From positions 36,643 through 100,642 of the forward strand of contig CALNHX010005794.1 in NCBI GenBank assembly GCA_940337035.1: 64,000 bases of DNA. The letters run 5' to 3'. Under the pieces are notes generated by a model. It did no database searches. It had not been told where the DNA came from and worked only from the letters and a program-made list of their open reading frames with translations. Below are positions 32,968 through 43,379 of the stretch, one piece after another (within the stretch, counting starts at the first letter, position 1; every line of letters starts with the position of its first letter). The DNA is from Agriotes lineatus. Its lineage: Eukaryota; Arthropoda; Insecta; Coleoptera; Elateridae. Both the position numbers and the translations under genes were made by a program.

Positions 32968-34038
32968 TACAGGGTGTCCGGATAAGGGTACGGAGCGGCT
33001 GTAGGTGGACAACGGTAAGGCCTAGAGGTTTGGGAAAAAAATCCTTATAAATAAAGTGGGCAATAGAAATTGCTGGAAATTAGTTTCAAGTTCGTAATTC
33101 GGCCGTTAGGAGGCGTAACTGTTATGAAGGAACATAAAAGTCACGCTATCTAGGTAAGTTACACGATGAACTATAACTTTGAAAACATCATTTGATAGCT
33201 CGGCCAATACCGCAGCATTTTGTTTGGTGACATTTTTCGTATCTGTCATAATAAGGGAGGGGGAGGCCAATACATTTTTAATAATTTACATTTTAATACT
33301 TCCTGAACCATTCAATCGATTTGAATATTTTTGGTCTCATTTGAAAGAGCATTTTATGGTCTTTTAAAAGACATTTTTTGTTGAGTTCTTTAGTTTAAAA
33401 CAAATTCACTAGAGGGCGTTATCTGCAGCGATTACACATTTTTGCTATTTTTGGAAAAAAGTTTAATGGGACGGTACTATTTTCTTGACAGATCCTCAGC
33501 CATCATAAAATTAGCTAAAAAAAAAATAGTACCGTCCCATTAAACTTTTTTCCAAAAATAGCAAAAATGTGTAATCGCTGCAGATAACGCCCTCTAGTGA
33601 ATTTGTTTTAAACTAAAGAACTCAACAAAAAATGTCTTTTAAAAGACCATAAAATGCTCTTTCAAATGAGACCAAAAATATTCAAATCGATTGAATGGTT
33701 CAGGAAGTATTAAAATGTAAATTATTAAAAATGTATTGGCCTCCCCTTCCCTTATTATGAAAGATACAAAAAATGTCACAAAACAAAATGCTGCGGTATT
33801 GGCCAAGCTATCAAATGATGTTTTCAAAGTTATAGCTCATCGTGTAACTTTCCTAGATAGCGTGACTTTTATGTTCCTTCATAACAGTTACGCCCCCTAG
33901 CGGCCGAATTACGAACTTGAAAATAATTTCCAGCAATTTCTATTGCCCACTTTATTTAGAAGGATTTTTTTCCCAAACCTCTAGGCCTTACCGTTGTCCA
34001 CCTACAACCGCTCCGTACCCTTATCCGGACACCCTGTA
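32968..34038. mobile_element. near-perfect TA-flanked foldback, 1.07 kb
   Basis: Ends TACAGGGTGTCCGGATAAGG / CCTTATCCGGACACCCTGTA. Arms of about 500 bp pair almost throughout (for example ACTAGAGGGCGTTATCTGCA at 33409 against its complement at 33580), leaving a loop of about 45 bp near 33485-33530. The mirror-image ORFs at 33179-33367 and 33639-33827 are two readings of the same arm. One arm recurs at 59335-59614. Confidence 0.92.
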
Positions 34039-34819
34039 CAATGTGATTCATAAATATGGTTATTAAATTAAATAGGTGTGTACTGACCCCATTAGAACAA
34101 CATTGAAAAATTTATTGCTTACGGAAAAAATCGGATTAGGGAATGTATGCTACCTTTTGAGAACCACTGACTAAATCAGATGAGATTGCATTGACCTAAT
34201 GCACCGAATGTGATTGAAATACCCAAACAACTATCTTATCGCAACCACATGGGCGAACTTGAGTAGTTGAGTACATAGAAATTCATTCCAGTTTTTTAAT
34301 TTTTTTTCGGATTATTATTAAGTTTTGACGTATAGTTTAGTATTCAAAGTGGTTCTGTTTAATGTCATCTAACTACCCTTAAATTTAATGGCCATACTTA
34401 TAAATCACCCTGTATATTAAAGCATTCGCACTTAAAAGTAATTGACTACATTTTCTTTGTTTGCCAGTATTTATTAGTTGTGAAAGGCGTCAAATGGTAA
34501 GTTGTCTTGATTTTGTGTACACCACTATTTTAGAATAAATTAGTGTGGGGTTGTTAGTGCGATGAACTTCATTTCTGGCGCCCTTATAATTTCAATCTTG
34601 TCAACTCAAGAAAGGCGTTAGCTGGATCATAACCACCCCCTTGTATCAGTCGAGCACCTTCTGTATAACCTCAACACATTTGAAACCAGTAACTTAACTG
34701 CTAGCCATTTCATAGCTAAGGCTAACTGTTTTAGGCGGTGCCACTACGCAAACTGTGTTTTTGGTTTATTGTTGATGGTATTTGTCAACACAAAATTCAG
34801 ATAGGACTTTTTGATATCA
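34039..34819. other. no recognisable gene
   Basis: AT-rich, no ORF over 60 codons. A phrase TTATAAATCACCCTGTA at 34399-34415 looks like a solitary foldback end. Confidence 0.4.
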
Positions 34820-34821
34820 TA

Positions 34822-36182
34822 ACGGGTGTTCATAAACAGTCGTCATCCCAGTTGCCTTAAAAAACAAAATGTTATGTCTTTGATTAATTCGTACAACACA
34901 ATGAAACGTCATTGAGTACTGTCATAGCGCGTTTAGGTTTGTTCAGTTTTGAAATCATGTTTACGCCACAACAGAAAGCATTTATGCTGGAAAGTTATTT
35001 TCGCAATGGAGTACTGGAAAATGGTGAATGGCAATACTCGATCGAAGCTTCTAAAAATGAATTCAAATTGAGGTTTCCAAATGTAGTGTTTAACCACAAT
35101 CAGTTTAGGAAGCAGTTGAGCAGATCACTTGCAAATTTTCGGGAAACTGCTTCAACTGATAAACAACCGGGAGGTGGAAGACCTCGAGTTCGCACGGGAC
35201 ATGTTGTCAATATGGTCAGAAACGCGATCGAAGAGCGACCTACATCTTCAGTTCGAAGGCTTTCCCAAGAACTAGGCATTCGTAAAACAAGTTTGTACAA
35301 TGTTTTAAAAAAGGATATTCACTCGCATCCATACAAATTACAAATGTACCAGGAGCTGTTAGGTCCAGATTTTGAGAAAAGAGTTCAGTACTGTCAGTGG
35401 TTTAACGAAAATTTGAACAACAATGATGTACTCGATAAAACATTTTTTTCGGACGAGGCCTGGGTGCACTTGAATGGTTACCTTAATGCACAAAATATGC
35501 GTATGTGGGGAACCGAAAACCCTCATTACTTTAGAGAAGCAACGATGCATCCTGTTAAAATAGGGTTGTGGTTAGCAGTAAGTCGTAGAAGAATAATAGG
35601 CCCAATATTTTTTGAAGAGAATATAAATGCTGAAAACTATCGGAACATCATCTTAGAACCGTTTATAAATGAACTTCACGACGATGAGTTGCAAACCGGA
35701 TATTTTCAACAGGATTCTGCGCGTCCGCACGTTGCTCGTGTTACTTTAAATTATTTACGAGAATTTTTCGATGACCGTTTAATAAGTAAAGACCTTTATC
35801 CGCCACGTTCTTGCGACCTTACGCCTTTAGATTATTTTGTGTTTCCGTACATTAAAAATAATGTGTTTAGAAAGCCAGTGCACACATTGGAAGACTTGAA
35901 AAACAGCATTCAACATCAGTGCGACCAAATAACACCAGATATGCTTATAAATGCATTTGAAAGCATGAAGCGAAGAGTTAATTTGTGTATTCAAGAAAAT
36001 GGTCACCATTTCCAACAGTTATTGTAATCTCAGTTCAGTTCGGTTTACTTTTGACACATTGTTTGACAGTTAATAAAACTTGCTGTTGTAAATAATATTG
36101 TTTGCATTTTTTCTGAATTTTAATAGACATACGTTTCCGAATTCAAAACCTACTGGGATGACGACTGTTTATGAACACCCGT
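34822..36182 (+). mobile_element. complete Tc1/mariner-superfamily transposon
   Basis: 31-bp perfect inverted repeats, ACGGGTGTTCATAAACAGTC at the left (34822) with its exact complement ending at 36182, each bordered by TA (34820-34821 and 36183-36184). 1361 bp with one uninterrupted transposase gene. The perfect TIRs and intact frame mean a recent insertion. It sits about 210 bp upstream of the presumed zinc-finger gene exon. Confidence 0.95.
34957..36027 (+). CDS. Tc1/mariner-superfamily transposase (DUF4817-type), intact
   Basis: 356 aa from the ATG at 34957; the in-frame codons upstream lack an ATG. The N-terminus (MFTPQQKAFMLESYFRNGVL) is the first DNA-binding helical domain (DUF4817 type), followed by a basic GGGRPRVRTG hinge (about 72-81) and a second HTH (SVRRLSQELGIRKTSLYNVL, 98-117). 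The catalytic core has D166 in FFSDEAWV, D253 in FQQDSARPHVA and D287 in CDLTPLDYF. D253 and D287 have 33 residues between them, one fewer than classical mariner DD34D. It cuts and pastes the flanking 31-bp TIR element at TA sites. No frameshift or stop, so activity is plausible. Confidence 0.93.
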   Translation: MFTPQQKAFMLESYFRNGVLENGEWQYSIEASKNEFKLRFPNVVFNHNQFRKQLSRSLANFRETASTDKQPGGGRPRVRTGHVVNMVRNAIEERPTSSVRRLSQELGIRKTSLYNVLKKDIHSHPYKLQMYQELLGPDFEKRVQYCQWFNENLNNNDVLDKTFFSDEAWVHLNGYLNAQNMRMWGTENPHYFREATMHPVKIGLWLAVSRRRIIGPIFFEENINAENYRNIILEPFINELHDDELQTGYFQQDSARPHVARVTLNYLREFFDDRLISKDLYPPRSCDLTPLDYFVFPYIKNNVFRKPVHTLEDLKNSIQHQCDQITPDMLINAFESMKRRVNLCIQENGHHFQQLL

Positions 36183-36391
36183 TATATTTTTTATCTAGAT
36201 TTTAACAAGCATTATATAAAGTTGATGAAGATGTACTGTGCAGCCTTATTTGCTCAAATTTATATAGATAATGTTGATAAACATTCGCCGTTATTGATAA
36301 TTTTAAAAAAAAGAACATACATAATATCAATTTTTGTGCTGGGCAAGATTCAGAAAAACTTAAATGTAATGATAAACGACTTTTGTTGCAG

Positions 36392-38477
36392 GTATGAAGA
36401 TATCCTATTTCGGTTGGCTCATGCATCATTAATAAAAACCCTGACGTTTAAACCAACATAATGGAGATTAAACATGAAACTTTGGGTAGTAAGCCTTCTA
36501 GTTCCTATGAAACTGCATCGTTTATATCACGGAACATGGATAACAGTGAAAATATTGAGGAATTGTATATTAAACAAGAAAGTATCGAAAGTAGTAATAA
36601 CGTCAGTATTTATGAAGAAATGGATATTGAAGAAGACTCCAATTCAAACAATGAAGGTTATGAAACTAAAGCATTTGATAAAAGTAATAGAAATATTGCT
36701 AGGAACTCTTTTGGAGAAGAGAAATCTTACAGCTGCTCTACTTGTGAATACCGAACTGCAAGGAAAGTTCATTTTGCTCTACATATAATGGGTCACAAAG
36801 AAGAAAAACCTCGTCTTTCTGTTTGTGATTACGAAGTAACATTGAAACACGATTTCATGAAACATGTGAGATCTCATATAGGAGAAAAGCCTTACCATTG
36901 CTCCATTTGTGAATACAAAACAACAGGAAAACACAATTTAGTTAGGCATATGTGGTGTCATGCAGATGACAAACCATTTAGTTGTTCCATTTGTGAATAC
37001 AAAACAGCAGTGAAAAGTAGTTTAGTTACACATATGAGGACACATACAGGAGAAAAACCTTATAGTTCTGTTTGTGATTACAAAGCTACACATAAAGGTC
37101 ATTTAATTACACATATGAGGTCTCATACAAATGAAAAGCCGTATAGTTGCTCGGTTTGTGATTACAAAGCAACATGGAAACACAATTTAGTTACCCATAT
37201 GAAGTGTCATACAGGAGAGACACCATTTAGTTGTTCTGTTTGTGGCTTCAAAGCGGCACATAAGTGTAGATTAGTTGTGCATATGAGATCTCATACAGGA
37301 GAAAAACCTTATAGTTGTTCTGTTTGTGAATACAAAGCAACTGTAAAAAGTGCTTTAGTTACACATATGAGGTCTCATACAAATGAAAAACCATACAGTT
37401 GTTCTGTTTGTGAATACAAAGCAACACGGAAACACCATTTAGTTACACATATGAAGTTTCATACAGGGGAGAAACCATATAGTTGTTCTGTTTGTGAATA
37501 CAAAGCAACACAGGAGAGTTCTTTAATTAAACATATGAGATCGCATACAGGAGAAAAGCCATATAGTTGTTCTGTTTGTGACTACAAAGCAACACAAAAG
37601 ACTCATTTAATTAACCATAATATGAGGTTTCATACAGGAGAAAAACCATATTTTTGTTCTGTTTGTGATTACACAGCGATAAGAAAACATAGTTTAATCA
37701 TACATATGAGGTCTCATACAGGAGAAAAACCTTATAGTTGTTCTGTTTGTGAATATAGCGCAGCAGAGAAAAGCTCTTTCAATAAACATATGAGGTCTCA
37801 TACAGGAGGAAAACCGTATAGTTGTTCTGTGTGTGGCTACAAAGCGATACATAAAAGTACTTTAATTAGACATATTAGGTCTCATACAGGAGAAAAACCG
37901 TATAGTTGTACTGTTTGTGATTACAAAGCATGTCTTAAAAGTAATTTAAATGCTCATATGAGGTCTCATACAGGAGAAAAACCTTATAATTGTTCTGTAT
38001 GTGAATATAGCGCAGCAGAGAAAAACACTTTAAATAGACATATTAGGTCTCATACAAGAGAAAAACCTTATAGTTGTTCTGTTTGTGAATACAAAGCAAC
38101 ACAGAAGAGTTCTTTATTTAAACATATGAGATCGCATACAGGAGAAAAACCATATAGATGTTCTGTTTGCGATTACAAAGCAACACAAAAGGGTCATTTA
38201 ATTCAACATATGAGGTATCATACCGGAGAGAAGCCTTATAGTTGTTCTATTTGTGATTTCAAAGCAGTACAGAAACGAGATTTAGATAGACATATGAGGT
38301 GTCATACAGGAGAAAAAACCTTATAGTTGTTCTGGTTGTCAATGCAGATCAACACTGCAGTCATTAATTCAGCATGTGAGGTCTCATACAAGAGAAAAAC
38401 TTTATAATTGTACTGATTGTAAATATAAATCAATAAGTAAAAATAGTTTAATTACACATATGACATCACATACATGA
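36392..38477 (+). other. terminal exon of the zinc-finger gene (5' border and 3' extension)
   Basis: A strong 3' splice site, TTTTGTTGCAG, ends at 36391, 69 bp before the ATG at 36461, so the coding region is probably one exon with an upstream untranslated exon. After the stop at 38326 the old frame continues one base off to a TGA at 38475-38477 and encodes two further finger units. Further degenerate finger sequence (AGTAAAAATAGTTCTATTA) runs up to the MITE at 38509. Confidence 0.65.
36461..38326 (+). CDS. C2H2 zinc-finger protein, 19 finger units
   Basis: 621 aa. Probable DNA-binding nuclear protein. Residues 1-85 are acidic (IKQESIES, YEEMDIEEDSNSN). Nineteen tandem C2H2 units with TGEKPY-type linkers follow, consensus YSCSVCEYKAT-K--L--HMRSHTGEKP. 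Unit 2 (PRLSVCDYEV) and unit 5 (PYSSVCDYKA) lack the first zinc-binding Cys; unit 11 has one extra residue between the two His. The rest keep all ligands. The frame ends GEKTL because the GAGAAAAAACC tract at 38310-38320 has one A more than in other units; two more finger units follow in the shifted frame. Units are very alike at DNA level, so copy number likely varies. Whether this is a working gene with a shortened tail or an early pseudogene is open. No effector domain (KRAB, BTB, ZAD) is visible. Confidence 0.85.
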   Translation: MEIKHETLGSKPSSSYETASFISRNMDNSENIEELYIKQESIESSNNVSIYEEMDIEEDSNSNNEGYETKAFDKSNRNIARNSFGEEKSYSCSTCEYRTARKVHFALHIMGHKEEKPRLSVCDYEVTLKHDFMKHVRSHIGEKPYHCSICEYKTTGKHNLVRHMWCHADDKPFSCSICEYKTAVKSSLVTHMRTHTGEKPYSSVCDYKATHKGHLITHMRSHTNEKPYSCSVCDYKATWKHNLVTHMKCHTGETPFSCSVCGFKAAHKCRLVVHMRSHTGEKPYSCSVCEYKATVKSALVTHMRSHTNEKPYSCSVCEYKATRKHHLVTHMKFHTGEKPYSCSVCEYKATQESSLIKHMRSHTGEKPYSCSVCDYKATQKTHLINHNMRFHTGEKPYFCSVCDYTAIRKHSLIIHMRSHTGEKPYSCSVCEYSAAEKSSFNKHMRSHTGGKPYSCSVCGYKAIHKSTLIRHIRSHTGEKPYSCTVCDYKACLKSNLNAHMRSHTGEKPYNCSVCEYSAAEKNTLNRHIRSHTREKPYSCSVCEYKATQKSSLFKHMRSHTGEKPYRCSVCDYKATQKGHLIQHMRYHTGEKPYSCSICDFKAVQKRDLDRHMRCHTGEKTL

Positions 38478-38508
38478 GAGAAGGCCGTAAGTAAAAATAG
38501 TTCTATTA

Positions 38509-38645
38509 TACGTGTGTCCAAGATAAGGAGGGCCAGTATGGGGATCTCGGTAATGGTAAGAGATACAAATTTCGTTAACCAAATTTGTATCTCTTACCAT
38601 TACCGAGATCCCCATACTGGCCCTCCTTATCTTGGACACACTGTA
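38509..38645. mobile_element. near-perfect 137-bp MITE hairpin
   Basis: TACGTGTGTCCAAGATAAGG ... AAATTTCG-TTAACC-AAATTTG ... CCTTATCTTGGACACACTGTA: arms of about 63 bp, nearly perfect. TA at both ends. Inserted in decayed finger sequence just after the zinc-finger gene. Confidence 0.95.
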
Positions 38646-38833
38646 TATCAGTTAAGAGGCTTATTATGTGTGAAGTGAATACAGAACAGCACAGACAGGT
38701 ACTTTTAAATTAATAATGTTATAATAGTCATACGGTGGAAATGTACATATTAGTTTTGTAAAATAGATTTATTCCATCAGAAATTTTATTTTTAATATTC
38801 AGACATCCGTTATGATCCCAAAGCGCCACTTAA

Positions 38834-39617
38834 CCTTCAAGTACTAACGTGTCTGTTGTGGTGCATTAGTACTAACATGACGTCTCAGAGACGGGCATAT
38901 AGTTATTTATGAATTTATTACTAATTTTTTTTTTAAACATAAAGTACTATGCAATGATGTATCAAGCATATTTTAATCACATAAAAAATATAAATTCATA
39001 AAAATATTAGTATTTACAGAGTCAAATAGAAAACCGTGTGTAAATTTGTAGATGTTAACTTAAATACAGAAAAAGGCAATTTTCAATATTTTTTTTTTAT
39101 TATCAGCAACCATATTTCAACAGACAATGGTATTCTAACACAACTTAACTAAAAAAAAAAGTGAGAAATAAAAATACGTATAAAATTTCACACCACTTTA
39201 AGACTATACAGAATTAGTGCAAGATGAACACATTAGGGTCACTAAGTATAGCAGAATTTTCATCAATATTAGGTTCTCCGTTACTGTTCTCACTGTCTAA
39301 TTCATTATACTACTGGAACACTTGCTGCTCAAGCAACTGTTTGTTGATCTAACCGTATTTGAGCAAGTTGGTTTTTGATCCATCATGCAAAAATGGTAGC
39401 GTACAAACTAATGTGACGTCTCTGAGATGGAATTTATTTTTAAATATAAATAAATTCCGCACAAAACATCCCACCGCAGCGAAATTTTAAAAACTGAGTT
39501 ATTTTTAGGTAGTTTGAAATTAGATGAAGGATCAACCATAAATCTTAACTGGAGGGGGAAATATATCACGCGCATCAAACATTTCCGTCTCTCAGACGTA
39601 ACGTTAGTACTTAAGGG
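38834..39617. mobile_element. piggyBac-like non-autonomous element
   Basis: Flanked by TTAA (38830-38833 and 39618-39621), with ends CCTTCAAGTACTAACGTG and CGTTAGTACTTAAGGG. Subterminal GACGTCTCAGAGACGG-type palindromes are at 38878-38893, 39417-39431 and 39586-39600. Reverse-strand codons near 39260-39300 read ELDSENSNGEPNIDE, resembling the acidic N-terminus of piggyBac transposases, but no catalytic domain remains. Confidence 0.6.
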
Positions 39618-39937
39618 TTAATACATATTAGCCAGAGTTTGTTGTAGATTTCACAGTCTTGGACACTAGCATGTGTTTCAGGACGCCTAATTTGTTTCAC
39701 AACCCTTGAATTTAGGAGCGACATACTTTATCTTGAAAATCCTGAGTGCGCAGTTTGGAGGTGGGAGATATCTCTTTAGCTCCCTCATTTCTTTTTCAGA
39801 AATACAGATTCTTCTGATTTTTGCTTTTGAAGTTACACGTGTTTGTGTGTAGTTCCTGTGAACCCGACAAAACAGTCCTTGTTGAGCTGGATGTGTTCGG
39901 TTTGGTTTGATGCTTTGCTGCTGCCGTCTGTGTCCTA

Positions 39938-41182
39938 TACAAGGTGAGTCAATATTCACTCCCCAGCCCTCGGATACGTGTTCTAAAATTTAAAAATTTG
40001 GTGTGATACACTCACACAACTTCCTTTTACAGTGATCTTATAATCGGCCAAAAATTTGATATTAAATTTTTAAGAATTTGTCAAAGATTTTCAAAAATTA
40101 CAAATTCTACAAAAACGGTACAACATAGAGCGTTAGGTGAAGAGACACATTTTCTCTAGAATTTTAAGCTGAATTCAAAAATGTAATAATATACTGGGTG
40201 TTCTATTTAAAATAGGAGTTAATAAAAAAATAGAAAAAAAACAAAAGAAACCCATTTTAGAAGTATTCAACTGGAAAATCACCTATCTCACATCAATACA
40301 CATTAAAAATGTAATAAAAATGAGAAGTTTGAAAAAAATCGTTAGTCGCATTTTTGTCAAAATCGAAAAAAACTGAAAAATTACAAGAGTAAACACCTAC
40401 TTCCGGTTATGCGATTTTCTTCAAAAGCTTGCTGTCGCATCTAGATAGTACACAAAACTTATATATGAAGTTTCAACCTTATACCTCTTTTTGTTTTTGA
40501 GATTTATTCTGTTCACAGACACACACACACAGACAGACCAATAAAAAAAAATATGTTTTTTGGGATCAGGGGACTCAAAAACGTGAAGATCTGTTGAAAA
40601 CTCAATTTCGAATTGTTGGGGTGAATCCAATACTTCCTTTATTGTAAAAGGAAGTAATATTAGACAAAAATGGAGAATACTAAAATTCCGAAAGCAAAGC
40701 CGCTCTCAGGTAAAACTAAAAAAGAATTTTTTTTTCAAGTTTTGTTTATCCTTGATAAATTTAAATGCAAAAGAAAATTTAGATCTGGGTCGAGATAGAC
40801 ATCTGCAAAACATCTAATTCCTTAAGAAACCCTCAAAAATGATATCATTTTCGTTAATACACGTATGTAACCTATGACTAAAGTTCCTGACAACAGAATT
40901 GAAGTTATCATCATTTATTTCTGCTATTGCTTCGTGAATCCGGGCAATCTACTCCAGCAGGCACAGTAAAATAAACCTTTTCTTTTATGTATCCTCACAG
41001 CTAACAATCTATTGGAGTTAAAGTCGGGAGACCGGGGTGGCCACGCTATTGGTCCAGCCCGTCTAATCCATTTATTGGGAAAAGCTTCATTTTCGGAATT
41101 TTAGTATTCTTCATTTTTGTCTTATTTTTAATTGTAGAACACATATACGAGGGCTCGCGAGTGAATATTGACTCACCCTGTA
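39938..41182. mobile_element. TA-flanked foldback split by a Helentron-like copy
   Basis: Ends TACAAGGTGAGTCAATATTC / GAATATTGACTCACCCTGTA. The right arm (41085-41182) is the intact version of the left; the left arm is interrupted after TTAAAAAT by 661 bp and then continues TAGACAAAAATGGAGAATAC. Confidence 0.85.
39998..40658 (+). mobile_element. Helentron-like repeat (HINE), copy 2
   Basis: Starts TTGGTGTGATACACTCAC, ends GTAAAAGGAAGTAAT, with an internal CACAGACAGACC microsatellite. The host foldback's other arm gives the empty site and shows no target duplication, as expected for Helitron-type transposition. Confidence 0.8.
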
Positions 41183-41433
41183 TAATCAAATCAAACCAAA
41201 TCAATTTTTATTCATTAAAGAAATACAAGAAATGTATGTATTACAACAAACCACAAACAGATATATGCAATATAATTTTAAAATATTTTTAGAGTTAACA
41301 CAAAGTAAACAAACATCATGCACGTGAGGATAGTGAGTGCATGTACACCACTGAAATATTTAAAAATTACCATTAGCCACCCTGATACCAAAGCAATTTA
41401 CGTAAGTATTGAACAGGTTATATACTACTATGT

Positions 41434-41877
41434 ATCCAGCCAAAGATGAGCCCTGCGTCATCGTTACACGAAGTTAGAACAGAAGCCGTTTTCTCTATGC
41501 GCCACTCTCGTTATTTAGGAGTGCGACAAGAATAGCATTACATTAGCACGTCTCTGGCTGTTTGGAAATGGATTTGACTAGCGCGGTATGTGTCTGTAAA
41601 ATACAGTGTTGCCGACTTTAATTATAAATCTCTAGATCAAATGAAGATACTATGGATCCAGCCAAAGATGATCCCTGCGTCATCGTTACACGAAGTTAGC
41701 ACAGAAATCGTTTTTGTATGCTTCACTCTCATTATTTGCGAGTGCGACAAGGATAGCATAACATTAGCACGTCTCTGGGTCTTTGGGAGTGGATTTGACT
41801 AGCGCGGTATGCGTTTGTAAAATATAGTGTTGCCGACGTTAATAATAAATCCGTAGACTAAATAAAGATATTATCAG
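41434..41877. repeat. 222-bp tandem duplication
   Basis: ATCCAGCCAAAGATGA begins at 41434 and again at 41656. Units share CTGCGTCATCGTTACACGAA and GGATTTGACTAGCGCGGTAT; about 88% identity by eye. A distant inverted relative may be at 45250-45310. Confidence 0.85.
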
Positions 41878-42071
41878 TAAACAGTAAATAAACTAGATAT
41901 ATCGGCAAAATTATTTTGAAAATCGTACGACACTCATTAATGACCAATAGAAAAATTAGTTCACCAGCCGTATCCAAGACAACAACAAAATTTCTTGGAA
42001 ATTTTTTGTAGGTACACATTACTTCCTTTTAGGGTTTGTGTCGTTACGATTTTCTTACCGAATCTGCATTC

Positions 42072-42207
42072 GAGCATTAATTCATATCCGGAAATTATTT
42101 TTCGTGCATTCAACAACGTCCTAATTTGCCCTCGCGTCCCGCTCAGGCAAATTAATACGACGTTGTTGGAAGGTACTCAAAAAAATTTCCGGAAAGAATT
42201 AATGCTC
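42072..42207. repeat. palindromic MITE
   Basis: GAGCATTAATTCATATCCGG and AACAACGTCCTAATTTGCC on the left pair with GGCAAATTAATACGACGTTGTT and CCGGAAAGAATTAATGCTC on the right, around CTCGCGTCCCGCTCA. Confidence 0.8.
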
Positions 42208-42234
42208 TTATGAGATTACATGTGAAAAAATTGA

Positions 42235-43075
42235 GTGTGGTTAAATCAGAAATTACAGATAAATGAGATTAATTTTACGAACAATTTAAGATTTTTTACA
42301 GATTTTTGTAAAAAGATCCGTAAGTATAGGCAACGTTGTATGCGTCGACAAACATATGATGAACATCTGACTTGTCCTTCACATTTTTCGAGGTTAGTTT
42401 TCCCGTACAAACGTTTTTTGACAGTTTTGGCCAACAATAAGCAGCAGTTCTTGTCAGAACTAATAAAACGTACGTCAGTGCAAGGCAAGACTTTGCGTTC
42501 GCAGTCTCAACAATTGTTGCTGAATCTGTTAAGTTATTTTGAGAAGGAAAAAGAAAATGGTGGGCATTTACTTCCTTTATCTTGTGTGCAAGAGGTATGG
42601 CACGTTAATTAATTGCTTACGATTTTATTGTACAATTACTTGTTTATTGCAGCGAGCAGCTGAGGCTTTATTGATAGGCATTGCTACTGTGAAAAGGATC
42701 AAGGCTCGTAGTAGCAACCAACCAGTTTTATTTAGTTCTCGTAAAAAAAGAAATAGAAAACTGCAGACCTGCCAGAGTCTTTTAACTGGTCATCAAGGAA
42801 ACTGTATATAAGATGTACAGTGAAAGTAAAGCGTACTTATCAAGTTTATTTGATTTTATAAATGTGAATTTTTATATTTATTCCAGAAAAACACATTACT
42901 CTCAAATCTTTAAATGATGAACTTCAAGAGTATCACATTCTAATAGGCAGAAGCAGTTTAAACGTTGTTTTGCATGACCTTGGGTTTAAATTTCTCAAAG
43001 ACAACAATCGTAGATCATTAGTTGAAAATGCAAATATCGCCAGTTTGCGTCTTCTGTGTTTAGAGATTCTCTTTT
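42235..43075 (+). pseudogene. HTH/DDE-type gene remnant with introns
   Basis: Exon 1 to 42594 ends SVQGKTLRSQSQQLLLNLLS ... CVQE at a GTATGG donor. The intron ends TTTATTGCAG (42652); exon 2 reads AAEALLIGIATVKRIKARSS and SRKKRNRKLQTC. A third exon follows ATTCCAG (42886): KHITLKSLNDELQEYH, SSLNVVLHDLGFKFLKDNNR. This matches the N-terminal half of an insect gene family with a helix-turn-helix region ahead of an IS630/DDE_3 domain (AEATGVSxxTVxRIxKE ... TLxLILKELGFRFKKxxNNR). The catalytic part is missing; translation ends at 43075. Domesticated or retired transposase. Confidence 0.6.
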
Positions 43076-43379
43076 GATAAGAGTATTGCATCGCAAGGGT
43101 TTAAAAATGGGATACTAAAGCGCAACACCTAGTCCCTCTTACGCAAATGTCAACCTTACCTACTATCCTGTTTTTTACTTAACGAAGCTTGGATGACCAA
43201 ATAAAGGCGAAATAGCCTTAACATAAGATGCGGAGCAAATGCCGCATTCATCCGGTGTAACCCGAGGCATGTCCGGAGGCTACCGATGACAGACCCAGCA
43301 CCAGACTCAAGCACAATCTGAAGACACATTGTCTAAGATTAAAACATGGAAAAAGGTTAAAGGAAGAAAGGCTACAGAG

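Noticed and set aside
33179..33827. Two 62-codon ORFs on opposite strands with the same protein
   Set aside because: They are the two arms of one palindrome.
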